A program made the position numbers and the translations under genes. Below the pieces are notes generated by a model that ran no database searches, was not told the origin of the DNA, and worked only from the letters and a program-made list of their open reading frames with translations. Below are positions 25,538 through 38,300 of a stretch of 64,000 nt of DNA, in pieces. Each line of letters starts with the position of its first letter. Positions within the stretch are counted from its first letter, which is position 1. This DNA comes from Quillaja saponaria (lineage: Eukaryota > Streptophyta > Magnoliopsida > Fabales > Quillajaceae), in contig CM055614.1 of assembly GCA_029379385.1 (NCBI GenBank), forward strand, positions 21,309,994 to 21,373,993, in the 5' to 3' direction.

Positions 25538-28500
25538 CTACTCAACTTAACCAAGTCTTAAAATCCTAAACTAGTTAGGGTTGACTATATAAATCATTTT
25601 TCTCCATTCGCATTGATTCGGGACAATATTTTTATTAATTCCTAGCACAGTCATATCTTTCTCGATTACTACCCCATGTAAGTTTCGGTCTCCCCTTTTC
25701 CCTGTCTAACACCTGGCACCTGAAACAAGTCACCTAATCCAAGTCACCTTTCTTAACTACTGCGTCCATTGGTCGACGTTGGATGTATCCAAACTAATGT
25801 AGACGATTCTCTCTCATTTTCTCCTCAATAGGGCACTACTTCCACCTTCTTACGAATTTCCTCATTCCTTATTCTATCATTTCTTATATGTCATGTCATC
25901 CATCTCAACATTCTCATTTCAGCTACTCCCATCTTATTGGAATGTTACTTCTTAACTGTACAACATTCGGTACCATACAGCATAGTTGGTGCCGACTTAT
26001 AAAATTTTCCTTTCAATCTATTCGGGATTTTAGGATCACATAAAACTCTCAAAGCACTTCGTCATTTCACCCACCCTGCCTTGATCCTATGATTTACATC
26101 ATGCTCAATTGCACTATCTTTTTGTATAAATAACCCTAAATACTTAAACACATCCTTTGTAGGGATTGTCTGACCATCTAAAGTTATATCATTCAGGCCA
26201 TTTCTAGTTTCACTGAAATCGAACTCCATATATTCATTTTTTGTTCTACTCAATCTAAGGCCTTTAGATTCTAACACGTTTATCCACATTTCTAGTTTAG
26301 AATTTAAATATTCCCTAGTTTCTTCTACTAACACGATATCATCGACAAACAATATGCACCATGGAGCCTTATCTTGAATATTATAGGTAAGTTCATCCAT
26401 GACTAAAACAAATAGGTAAGGACTTAAGGATGAACCTTGGTGAACACCTATCGTGATCGGGAACTCTTCAGTCATTCCATCTACGGTCCGCACCCTAGTC
26501 ATTACTCCATCATACATGTCTTTAATAACTTCTATATATTTAGTTGAGACCTTCTTGTTCTCGAGTACCCACCACAAGACTTGTCTTAACACTTTATCAT
26601 ACGTCTTTTCTAAATCAATAAATACCATGTGAAGATCCTTTTTCTTTTCTTTATATTTCTCCATTAATCTCCTAAGTAAAAAAATAGCCTCCATTGTAGA
26701 TCTTTTTGGCATAAAGCCAAATTGATTCTCATAAACTAGAGTCTCATTCCTAAGCTTATGCTCAATTACTCTCTTCCAAAATTTCATTGTATGGCTAATA
26801 AGTTTTATTCCTCGATAATTCGAACAACTTTTGAATATCTCTTTATTCTTATAAATAGGAATCAATGTACTCTTCCTCCACTCATCGGGCATTTTCTTGG
26901 TTACTAAAATCTTGTTAAAAATATTTGTAAGCGAAGCTACTCCAATATCTCCTAGGCATCTCCAAACTTCTATTGGAATATCATTTGGTCCAAATGCTTT
27001 ACCATTATTCATCTTATGCATAGCTTCTTTAACCTCCTAGTGCTTTAATTTGACAAACAAATCAACGATTTGTATCATCAAAGCTGTCATCAAGGTCTCC
27101 AAAATCACCCATTGACTCTTCATTAAATAAAGTATCGAAATAAGTTCGTCATCCTCTCATTAATCTCGTCTTCCTTAAATAAAACCCTATCAGCCTCATC
27201 CTTAATGCACTTAATACAATTGAAGTCTTTAGTTCGTCTTTCCCTTTGCTTGACAATCCTATAAATATCCTTCTCTCCATCCTTTGTCTCTAACTTTTGG
27301 TAAAGTCCTTCGCAAGCCTTGCCTCTAGCTTTCCTAACCACTTTCTTAGCATGTTTTCTAGCTTGTCTAAAACATTTATAATTATCTTCATTTCTACACT
27401 TGTGTAATCTTTTATAACACTCTTTTTCAACTTTAATAGCTTGTTGAACTTCTTCATTCCACCACCATGTCTCCTTAAGTCGGATGTCCATGTCCTCTAC
27501 TTTCTCCTAACACCTCTCTAGTCGTATTCCTGATACGACTTGTCATCTCATCCTAAATCATGTTAGGCTCACCCTCCACCCTCCAAGGATCACCTTATAA
27601 CATTTTATATTTAAAAAGAGCCATCTTCCCTCCATTCAAATTCCACCATCTAGTCTTAATACACTTATTACTTTTATGCTTTTGCTTTCGCCGCTTAACA
27701 CTAACATCCACAACCATAAGTTTGTACCGAGACACTAAACACTCGTCCGAGTATAACTTTACAATCCTTACAAACTGCTCTATCAACCTTCCTAGTCATA
27801 ACAAAATCTATTTGGCTTTTATTCGGCCCGCTGCTAAAGGTGACTAAGTGTGACTTCTCAGTTTCTTAAAAAACGTGTTAGCTAAAATCAAGTCATAAGC
27901 AATTGCAAAATCTAAAATAAGCTCTCTACCCTCATTCCTAACTCCATAACCATATCCTCTATGTACGCTTTTAAAATCCTTGTTAGTACTTTCTACATGA
28001 CCATTCAAATCAGCACCAATAAACAGTTTCTCACCTAACGGTACTCCTTGGACTATTCCTCTAAATTATCCCAAAAAACCTTCGTAGTAGATTCTTCCAA
28101 TCCTATTTGTGAAGCATAGGTGGTAATGATATTAAAGGCCTCCTCGTTTATCATCAATTTCACTAAAATTATTCTATCACTCTTTCTCTTGATTTCAACA
28201 ACCTCGTCCTTTAAATTTCCATCTATAATAATCGCCACTCCATTCCTATTTCTAGTTTTACCGGTATACCACATCTTGAATCCTGTTTTCTCTATCTCTC
28301 TAGCCTTTTCTCATACCCACTTAGTTTCTTGCTAGCAAGTAATATTAATTCTCATTCTACTCATAGTATCTACAAGCTCTCTCAATTTACCAATAAAAGT
28401 CCTATCTTCCAAGTAGCTATGCGAATCTTACCCTAAACTAGCTTATTTACTTGCATCCTGCCCTCGATGTAAGAACCCTTGCTCATTTTGCACCACACCT

Positions 28501-28730
28501 GAGCGCCGATGTGGCGTGCCACTAAGGATGTGACAACCCAACCCTTGTTCATTTCTCACTACACCAGGGATCCGATACAAGCGCGTCGCTAAGAGGGTTA
28601 TGCCCCAACGAATATTCGGTAGGATTCATCGTCATAGGGTTTGACTAGTTTTACGCTAGCTGTCAACCTATCACAACCCTCCTCTTTTATCCAGGCTTGA
28701 GGACCAGCAGAGTAACCTTCTGGCGGAATT
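25538..28730 (-). mobile_element. Full-length RTE-type LINE (3193 bp), frame-broken
   Basis: Minus-strand non-LTR retrotransposon with both ends defined by 17-bp target duplications. In coding order: a leader (28730-28480), an AP-endonuclease region with KMWYTGKTRNRNGVAIII (about 28274-27850), a connector (27491-27123) containing WWWNEEVQQAIK, and a reverse transcriptase with a 319-aa open stretch (27021-26062). The latter has IPIYKNK, YRGI, FGFMPKRSTMEAIF and the box FVDDIVLV. The catalytic DD pair is present, though the preceding alanine is valine. Stops and shifts separate the segments, so the copy should be inactive. The layout fits the plant RTE clade: one ORF, no RNase H, short 3' tail. 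Confidence 0.93.
26062..27021 (-). pseudogene. RTE LINE reverse transcriptase domain
   Basis: Longest open frame in the window, 319 codons. It covers RT motifs from the fingers (WRKSTLIPIYKNK) through the palm (FVDDIVLVEETR) to the RTE-typical KYLGLFIQKD and DVNHRIKAGW end. It opens mid-ORF at 27021 and closes at an early stop near 26062; in intact RTE elements the ORF continues further. It is part of the element 25538-28730 and is not a host gene. Confidence 0.88.
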
Positions 28731-28747
28731 AAATGACAATAGAACAA
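28731..28747 (+). repeat. Target-site duplication of RTE LINE (right copy)
   Basis: Exact repeat of 25521-25537. Confidence 0.92.
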
Positions 28748-29378
28748 AAATAATAATAAATAAATAAAAAGTAGTCGAGTAAATATATTGACAATTAACA
28801 ATAATAAAAGTTAGAATATTAGAGTTAATAAAAAGACACAAAACTAATATGTAATATCGATCCCTTACCATTATACTGCAGATGCCTATCTTGTTATAAA
28901 AGATCGATTACATTGTGTTGCGTGACATTCATGTAATTAGATGGATGAACTTAAAATCTTAAGTTGTATAGATTTTGTGAAGGTGATAAGAGAATGAGAT
29001 GTGGGAATTTTTAGGTTGAATTTATTTGATGTGAAAAAGACATAAAAATTGCAAATATTATCTTAAGATGTCCCCTCATAATCATGGTTGATTTAAAAAA
29101 TAAAGACACAGAACAAGTTAGAGAAAAAAAAAAAAAAAAAAAAAAAAAAGAAAGGAAAATAATTTTATCCTCTTTTAATATGTTTTTTTGGTTTCTCCAA
29201 TTCGTCCCTCCAAATATATTTACTCCTAAATTCATTTTTTTTTTTTTAAAAAAAAAATTTAAAGGAAAAAGAATACCAGACCGGATCTCTTAGCCCAAGG
29301 CTTTATAGTTTCTAGTATTTGAGTAATTGAGTTCGAAAGGCACTGAAGCAGAGCAAACTCCCTGGCCGTACTTCCCAA
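28748..29378. other. 5' flank of the plastid-protein gene
   Basis: AT-rich spacer with a poly-A tract (about 29126-29150) and a T-run/A-run inverted pair (29237-29258). A site-II-like AGCCCA lies at 29292-29297, about 85 bp before the ATG. The lysine-rich open stretch around 29084-29293 is a by-product of the poly-A tract. Confidence 0.5.
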
Positions 29379-32300
29379 ATGGCTTCTGCTTCTTGCGCTG
29401 TTGCTTCCCAATTCCCCCATGTCCGTAAAGTTTCTAGTTTTCCTTTCCACTGTACCAATACAACTCTTACAATCCCTTGCTTTCACAGAAGAAGACAACT
29501 TCATTCGCTTTCCTCTGTCCGCTTGGCTGCGGCGGTGAAGAGGCAATTCTAATGCTAACCCAGTTCAGAACGACAAGAATTTAAGAAACCCAAATGCCAA
29601 AAAAATCGTAGAAGAAAAGGAAGTTGAGGTTGAAGTGGAAGAGGAGCTTCCTTGGATTCAAGAAAAGGCCCTGGACCTTGTAGAATTCACGGGGTCCGTT
29701 ACTCAGGCTATTCCTGGACCTAGAGTGGGTACCAGCTCCTTAGCCTTGGATTCTCGCGGTTCCTCTAGCTTACGCTGGCCTTACTTTTGTTATTGCCTTC
29801 GTCAAGACTGTTAAACAATTCACTTCTCCCAGAGCAAAGCGCCGCAGATTGGTTTGCCCTTATCCCTTATGTCCTTACCCTGTCAATTTTTAGGTGTAGT
29901 CCTTCAGGGACACAACTTGAGCAAGCTTTTGTTACATTCTTATCTTAGTGCTTTAATACCAAAGGTTCTTACTGTATTGTTTTTGATGGGTTTTAATTTA
30001 TTTGAGAAAAAAAAAACTGAGTATTTGGTCTAAGTTTATCATGTTTTTATTTTTTATGAATTGGGTTTTAATGAGATATTTCTTTAGGTCAATAAAAATG
30101 CACTGCTCTTGAAGTCGATAGATGATATATTTCAAAAAGGAAGAAATGAAGTCAAACCCGATGCTCTGAAGGGACTTGAGAAACAGGTGAGATGCATATA
30201 CAATTATACATGCTATACACAATAACATTGATTGGTTTGACATCTAGTGCTCAGGTTCAGTCTTAGAAATGAGAAAACAAAAATTTTCTTCATTAAGTGT
30301 AACTATCTGTCATGTTGATCAAATATATTGGCTTCCCCCAGTGGGGAAAAGGATTCTGATTTGTTGTTTTAGATTGTGCTAACATGTCATTGAGCTGAAG
30401 CTACCTATATGAAGCATGTGATGACAGGCATGCGTTTCTGGTGGCATCCCAGCACTTGGTCATACACTTATACTGGAGTATACAAAATGCTAGATCACAA
30501 TAGTTAGCATCCATTATCTTAAGGATCATAGATTAAATTAACAGTTGTTGCTAATTTCGGAACTTAGAAATGATGGACATGTTATCTTTTTCCTGTCTCT
30601 CATTTTTCACATGAATATGTTGGCGGGTTATGTGTTTGTATGATGCACATGTGTGAATGCTAGATGTACTGAAGTAGTTAAATCTTGTTAAATCACCAAC
30701 ATAAGTACCCAAGTTGTTATGTTTGGACTCAAACGAGGTAGATAGATAGGATCAATAGTCGCTTGAACAGGACCCTTGCATTATTGCGAGCCAAAAATCT
30801 TAATTGATTCACTTTTTTCTTCTATCCACGATATTCTTGTAAATATAATTTTTTTTGTTGTCATACTTCCTTTCAGTTTTTTGTTTTCCTTTTAAAATTT
30901 TTACATCTCTCTATCTTTATCTATATATATATATATTTATTTGATAATGATTTTATTAAAAGAAGAACAATATCTTTGTACATGGATATAGACACACCCA
31001 AACAAATGTAAAAAGAGATCAAAACAAGAACTACAAATTACAATTTAAACCATATAAGAAATTTACAAGAGACCCAAAAGAGTGGAAAAAAGGATAAATA
31101 GACATCCATTGGAACTACATATGTGGAAAAGTCATCTTCAATTTTTCCAATGATACCTTCTCATAGTTGAAGATATGATTGTTCTTCTCAAGCCAACTCA
31201 CCCATGTCAATCAAAGAGGAGCAGCCTACCAAGATAGCCTACTTAGCCTACTTCTTCTTCTACCTCCTCTAATGTGCCTGCAAAAAATAAGATGCAACAT
31301 GGTATTGGGCATCACCCAAACAACCCCAAAGAGTCCAAGCACCAACTCCCAGAAGGTTCTAGCAAATAGACAAAGATCGAGGTCTACAGTTTCACCACTG
31401 TTTTTGAACAAAAAAAACCAGCTCACGGTCCACAAATCTCTTTTCCTCAAGTTTTCTGCTATTATATACAATTGAGCTAGGCTATCCAAACAAAAAACTT
31501 TCGAAGGCATCTTGGCGTGCACATACCTCTTTGGTGGTTTGCAATGGTAATCATGAAGAATATTGATGCGGAATGAAACTTTGGACAGAGCATGGAGGTG
31601 CGTGCTTAGGTGGTTTCCTGCAGAACTTCAAGGAAATATAGATCAGCGGCTTTCAATTCTTCTTGTAGTGGGAAGATCTTGAATCCGGCGAAGTTTCTGG
31701 CCGGGGTGGTGGAGCAGCGGCGGTTTATGGCTTTTTCCGGTGATTTTGTGTGTTGCATAGACTTGAAAAGCTTGGTGATGTGGAGATCGTGAAATTCCGA
31801 AACTTTTGATGGTAAGTTTCAGAATTTTTGATGAGTAGTGGTGGCGAACAGTGGTGGATTTGTGGTTTTTTTTTCTACGGGATGAGAGTATAGGCTCTGA
31901 TACCAAATTGATGCAGCACCAACAAGTATTTTAAATGAAAAGGACAACCGAACCTCCATCAACCACCATCCTCAGCCAAGAACTTCATTAAAATTATACA
32001 ACCATCCTAGCACCTCATTGTCCCAAAAAAAGAAAAAGTAGCACCTATTTCCTAAGTATTTCAATTTCAAGATCTGTTTTGTCAAATTATGCTTCGAAAT
32101 GCATGTCATAATCTTGTGTGCTTTCTTTTATGTGTAATTCATCACTTTATGGCCTCCTTTCAGCCTCAATATAGTCGTACTATTGTTTCACCTTGGTTAA
32201 AATTTTGTGAACTTGAACAAGAGATTATTGAAGTTGGACATGGTCTTGTTGATTTGCCCGAATATGCTGTTAAAATTTTATCAATTCTTGATAAATTTTG

Positions 32301-35300
32301 AAATTGTTTGTTGTGAGTTGAACAGTCACCCCTTCCATGACATGATGCATTATCTCCTTTATTACAAGTGTTTACTTTTGAGAAAGTTTTGGAGCATCCA
32401 AATAAGAGTATTCAAATTGCTTTGGCATTTTGTCATGTTGAAATTTTCAGAATATATGCCTCTACAATTCCTTTAGATGAAGATTGCTTATATGAAATAT
32501 TTTCTATTATTATATTATGTTTGGGAATTTTGTTGGACTTTCATACTAAGGCTTATGACACCTATAACAAAGAAGTTGCTATGCTTGAAACTATTGACAG
32601 GGTTGACTTATGTACGCTCATGCTAGATTTTGATTTTGATAATTTACTTTATGAGCTATTTGAGACATTCTTTACAGTAATGTGTACTCAAAATTCTTCG
32701 ATAATTTGGCCAATAAGCAATCATGACATCATCCTTTTTGAATTATGACATTATTCCTGAGAAGCTACTATTTCTTATTTTGAGGAGTGTCAGAATTACT
32801 GAACCTACTGCATTGAATTTGGAGATTCGAGTTCTTGAGCGAATTAGTGAAAAACTTGCTCCTTTTATTATTCAAGCTTTAAGTCTTCTGGGCACATCTT
32901 TGGGTGATTACCATTTGTTGTTATTTCTCTTTGTCGTGATATTGCTTTTCCTCTTGATTCGGATAACTTGGTTCATATTGAGTATAATGAATATGCCAAA
33001 GTTAGAGATATTCAAGAGTCACATTCACTGATTGATAATTTTCTAGATGAACACAAGGTTGAGGAACTCAAAATTGTAAAGAAACTTATTGATAATGTTG
33101 ACATGCCAGAACTACCAGAACCAGAGCTTATAGTTGATGCTACTCCTCCTCTGATTGTTGAGCACATAGAGGTTGTCATTCCTCTGAAATATGTGGATAT
33201 CATGGTTCCAGATGCTGTTTTTGTTACTAGATTTTTTTCGCCATTATTGAAGACTTTGCTACAAAATTTTACTTTAGAGATTATCATTCTCTCTCATTTC
33301 AAAACTCGAGGTCGAGTTTTTTTTCCAACCAAGGGAGAATGATGGAGAATGAAGAAATAGAAATTAGGATTTATAATTTAATTGTGTTTAAATTATTTAA
33401 TATTAGTAGTATCTTAGTATTATTAAGAGTTATTAGTTTTGATTTTATTATTACTATGCTTTATCTTTATATTTTTAGGGTTTTCTATTTATTAGGACTC
33501 TAGGTATTTATCTTTTTAGGGTTTCCAAGGAGTCTATATAATGACCCATAGTTTAAATTGTTATGTAGTTTTTCATGAATATGTAAATTGTCCCTTTTGT
33601 CAAAATATCTGTTGGTGCTGCATCATATATTGCCTTCTTTATCCTAGGGCCGAGCAAAATTTCTAGTTTTATTAATGTTCCAGTTTCTATTAGAAATCCT
33701 TCCTTTTGAAGCATTGGATGATTGTATTTTGGGCGGTTTAGCAAAATAGTTAGAATTGCTTGATCTAAAGTTTGGTCTAAAATACCACTCAAATGCCAAC
33801 TCTACTAATTTTTATTTCTTCTTGCTAGATCATGAAGTATCTTTTTTTTTTTTTTTTTTTTTTAAACTGTCTAGTAGTGAGTGGAAATAATTTGATTTAC
33901 CAATATATTGATTTTTTTCCATATAGCATTTGATTTAAATGACAATTCCAAATTCATATCCAGGCAGGTTTTGGAATTGGGGAAATCTTGCGCAAGTACA
34001 TCCGCTATACCTTGAATGAGAAGCCATTCAACCCTGATGTGGTTGCAAATCTAATCCAGCTCAGAAAAGCTTCTTTGTTGGATGACTCCCAGGTGGCTGA
34101 GATTTTGAATGAAATTTCACAACGAATTGTGAAGGAAAAAGGTAACTTAATTATAACCATTGTAAGATAAAATATGGTCCTGTTGAACCATTGTCTTTTC
34201 TCACGTGTAGAAATTTTGTGATGAAGAGATGTGGAAAGTTTCCTCTCTCTCGTACCTGTTTCATGTATCAAATGGGAATTTCATATCAGGACTCTGATAT
34301 ATGGAAATTTGTAATGAAAATGATAACCTGGAATAACTTTCTTTGCTGTATTAAATTGAACAAAGTATGTTCCTAGACAAGAGATACCGTTGTCACCCTG
34401 CCGTTGTCGTAAAATGCATCTCTTGGTTCTTCTTCTTTGCAAATTATTTCGTCAGCATTCTTATTTGATACCTAGAGATACAACTCTTCCATGGTATTAT
34501 TGTAGACAAGTAAATCTAATTGGACAATGATTTCTTTTATAGTTTCTGTGTTTGGCAAGATTGTTATTAGATGTTCTAGACTTGCATGCCTTCTAGATGT
34601 GTTCTAATTTTTAGAATTAAAAAAATAGTACGGCTTACCTAAAGATAATCATTCCTTGTGCATATGCTGCATGGTCTTAAGATATTGTGTACGTAGTCAC
34701 ATACTAAGTTAGACTTTTAAAGATTCAGCTTTCGTGCTGTTAGATACATTATAAGTTGTATTTTGAAGAAGAATATGGATTGTGTTTTGCAATATTTAAT
34801 GATATTGCCAGCATTGTATTAGGAAAGTTGGGACTGGGGAGGTTCAACTGTATACCATTAATAGTTTATTGCAAAGTAGATCAGGTAGAGGATTCAATAT
34901 GTGGCTTAAATTTTTTACTATCTTTGGTCACTTTATTTTCCGTCAATGACCTTTTTGTTATTGCAAATTTTCAAATTCTAAATATTTTAACTTCGACAAT
35001 TTCTAATGAGATTCTTTAGATGAAGTCATTATCTTAAAGACATCACCTTAGAAGATCCTGAATGCATCATAAGCTCTATATTGAAGATTTGTGAATTATG
35101 GGGTGCATGAAGTAAGATTTCCTCACATCTCTGAAACAGCTGAGAGAATTACTTGGGGACCATTAGTTGTAAGTTGATCTCTTAGTCTATTATCAAGAAT
35201 AAGATTCAGGTATTGTAGGCTTTGAGTTTTTAACTTATTTCTTACCTTAATTGCCAGCTTCTAAATAATTCCAGTCTTTTACACAGTCAACTAGTTAAGA

Positions 35301-38300
35301 AATTCTGTAAATAAAATCACTCTTTAAAAAGAACTTGGTTAAACTCTCCATGTTGAAGTCAAAAGTTTACTCTTCTAAATATTGGTTGGACAAGTTCCAA
35401 TAGTTTGCCTTACTATACATTTTGTAATTTTGATTTTATTGTATCAAGATCTGTAGTTGATTCATGACTGAATCACTGAATATAGAATTCCTAATGTAAG
35501 TCTGCATCTGGCTTCGATAAAAACAAGTTAAATGGAGTTTGCATCGACTTGCTTAAACCTAAATTAATGCATCAAATATGAAACTTCATACACTTTAAAG
35601 TTCATAAAATAGGACAAAATGAGATATTTTTTAGGAACTTTTGCTTGCATTGTATAACTTGGTCTACATATTGATACCGTAACATTCGAGATTATGCATG
35701 AAAGGTCCTTTTATATCTCTCTCGTTAGCCTATGTCTCTTATCCTTAGGAGTTCTTCCTTCACTAGCAGTTTTTTTAAGAAAACTTCAGTTATTCTAGTG
35801 TGGATGGCAGGCAGGCCTATATTTCTTGATTTCAATAAGACTCTTTGCGAGCCTTGTCTCTATCTACTATTATCTAAAAATGAACTTGGAAACAAAAAAC
35901 GTGTTCTTTATTCTGTAATTTCTGATTTCTAGCAGACCTCTCAATAGGATTGGAATCCAGATGAAGTTCTGACCATCAATCAGAAAAAAAGAATCAAGGA
36001 ATCTTGTAGGATTCCCAAGAAATTCTTCGATTTCTTCCAGAAGTAGATGAGTCATCTGCTTCACGTGTTCTGTAAATATCTGGGGCATTGAGGAATATCT
36101 AGAAAAGCATTTAGGGAATCACTATGACTAGGAATTCAAACAACTTTTTCAAGTTCAGTATTAGGAAGTATTGCTTGCATATCAGAAATGATAGAATCAT
36201 TTCTTTATGCCCAATATAGATGAATATATACTGCATACATGTTTTTAACTTTTTGTATGCTTCTATTTCTGTTCTTTTTTTTTTTCTCTTGCATTTTAAA
36301 ATACCTGAAAATCAATTCTTTTTTTTCTTTTATCGTTTTCTTAGGGCTGACAGACCTCTATAAACAGACCCTCCATAATATAACTAAAACTAAAACTAAC
36401 TAAAATGGAAATTTCTTATTTATTAAAATAATAAAGAATTTCTTTTAAATTTAGAACAGCTATGTCTATATATAATCATTCGATTGGATTTTAATTAGAA
36501 TAACGAAAAAAGATTTAGGGATGCAAATAATATCTTAAAGGTATAAAAGTTGAAAAAGAAGGGCTTCCTTTCATATGTTCTGAGCATCTGAGCATCAGGT
36601 ATGTGGCAAGACTAGAGAATTTCTCTAACAGTTCTACTGGATCAAATTTGAGTAAATGCTAAGTGTTTAAATTTGTATTGTGTCTCATATGTACTGTAAT
36701 GTGCTTTTGTGAGTGTGTGTATACAATTGTTGTGGCACATGATCACTCTATATTCTGGATCTAACTAATCTTCCTCTTGGTGAAAGAATGTAATGTAATT
36801 TTGGCTTAAATGTATGTGTCTTGTAAGAGATAGTGCTTTCTGTATTTGGATATGTTACATTATGCTGATGTCAATTGTCATTCTAACATCTTTAGCTGTA
36901 AACAAGGAAAAAAAAAAAAAAAAGATTCACATTACATGATTGTTGTTTCCTCAGCCATTATGTAATTTCTTACATGATCTCCATTGGTGGTTATTAGTTT
37001 CATTCCTTTAATAGATTTCAGTCTCCTGCTGTCTCTTGGCTTAAACACATTCATAACTGCTGTCATGCTGCACCTTTTTCTGGGAAACATGTGAAGCCAA
37101 CTTTAATAATTGTTAATGTAAAATTGCAATGATTTTAACACCTCTGCAGTCTTTCTCTCGACTAATTTTCTGGAGGCCTTCCCGTAGCTAGTAATTACAA
37201 TATGGGGGTTTCAGGCTGACTTTTGTCTTTGTTTCACTTTCAAGCTTCTGAACTCTAGGATTAATTATTTCAGTTGCAGTGGCCTATAAGCTTGCATTAA
37301 AATTGCTTTACAAAGTCAGAAACTTGGATGTGGGAGAAAGAGTGGATGCTGCTAATTGTAGAGAGCTGATTTTTTCTTGGTCTTTTTCTCCTACTCTTAT
37401 TTTCAATAATTGTGCCTGACCTTTTCATTTTATTTTTTGAGGCATGTCTAGATACATCAAGCTATCAATTATTTTAAAATTTGAAATATTTGCTGGTTAT
37501 TCTATTATCTGGTGTTGATTACTTTTCAATCATTTTTAGGCCCTGTTGTCACGGAGAAAACAGGTTATACAGAAAAGGGTTTTAAGCGAAAACTAGCTGT
37601 TCAGGCTCTTTTTGGGAAGGTTTTCTATCTGTCTGAGGTAAGTAGATGGAACAGTCAGTAATAAATTTTTACCGTACTCTCTAGAAAACTTCAATACTTC
37701 AATACTTAGCACTTTATAATGCATGGAGGAACAATTTGGTATTACCAGAGTGGTAGTACTTCCCCCAGTGTGATTAACTCACAAATGCTGAAATCACAAT
37801 TGCAGTTGTACAGTTACACCACTACTGGCACACTGTAGCTACTGGAGTATTGTTCATCACTTCCCCCTCACTGGGGTTTAATAGGCCTGATTTTTATCCT
37901 ACTGTTATCAAAATACTCTCTCTCTCTCTCTCTCGATTGACAAAAAGGCCGGATTGTTATCCTGACCTGTTTCATGTCTGTCATGGCTGGAAAATGGTAG
38001 TATTTTGTGTCAAAAACTTGCACGTGATCTTCTTAGGTAATTGTCTCTTGCTATATGCAGATACCAGGAAGATGTCTTTACATTGTTTTCTGACATTCTA
38101 TTCTGGATGCCTCATCAATTTGACTTGTTCCTTAAATTGTAATGTGTTATGATCTGATTAGTGTTCGTATTAATTTCGCTTTTGTTTTGACATTTGGGGC
38201 AGCTTCCAGAATTCTGCTCAAGGGATAGCTCCTTAGTTGTCAAGGAAATATTTGGAGTTACAGAGTATGATGCTCTATCCTTAACTTCTTGTTAAATTGA

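Larger units (their letters stand above)
30187..33963. other. Intron 2 of the plastid-protein gene, retroelement-filled
   Basis: A 3.8-kb intron bounded by GTGAG and CCAG. Listed separately below are a LINE remnant (31226-31522), a primer-binding site and LTR end (31893-31924), a decayed PDS5-like sequence (32199-32918) and an LTR-like 3' end (33342-33625). A poly-T run sits at about 33842-33863. Confidence 0.8.

Noticed and set aside
29084..29293. Lysine-rich open stretch just upstream of the plastid-protein gene
   Set aside because: It is created by a poly-A tract read as lysine codons.
31909..33625. A DNA transposon bounded by 16-bp inverted repeats
   Set aside because: The outside of the left end is a tRNA primer-binding site and the 5-bp flanks (CAAAT, TATAT) do not match, so LTR ends in opposite orientation explain it better.
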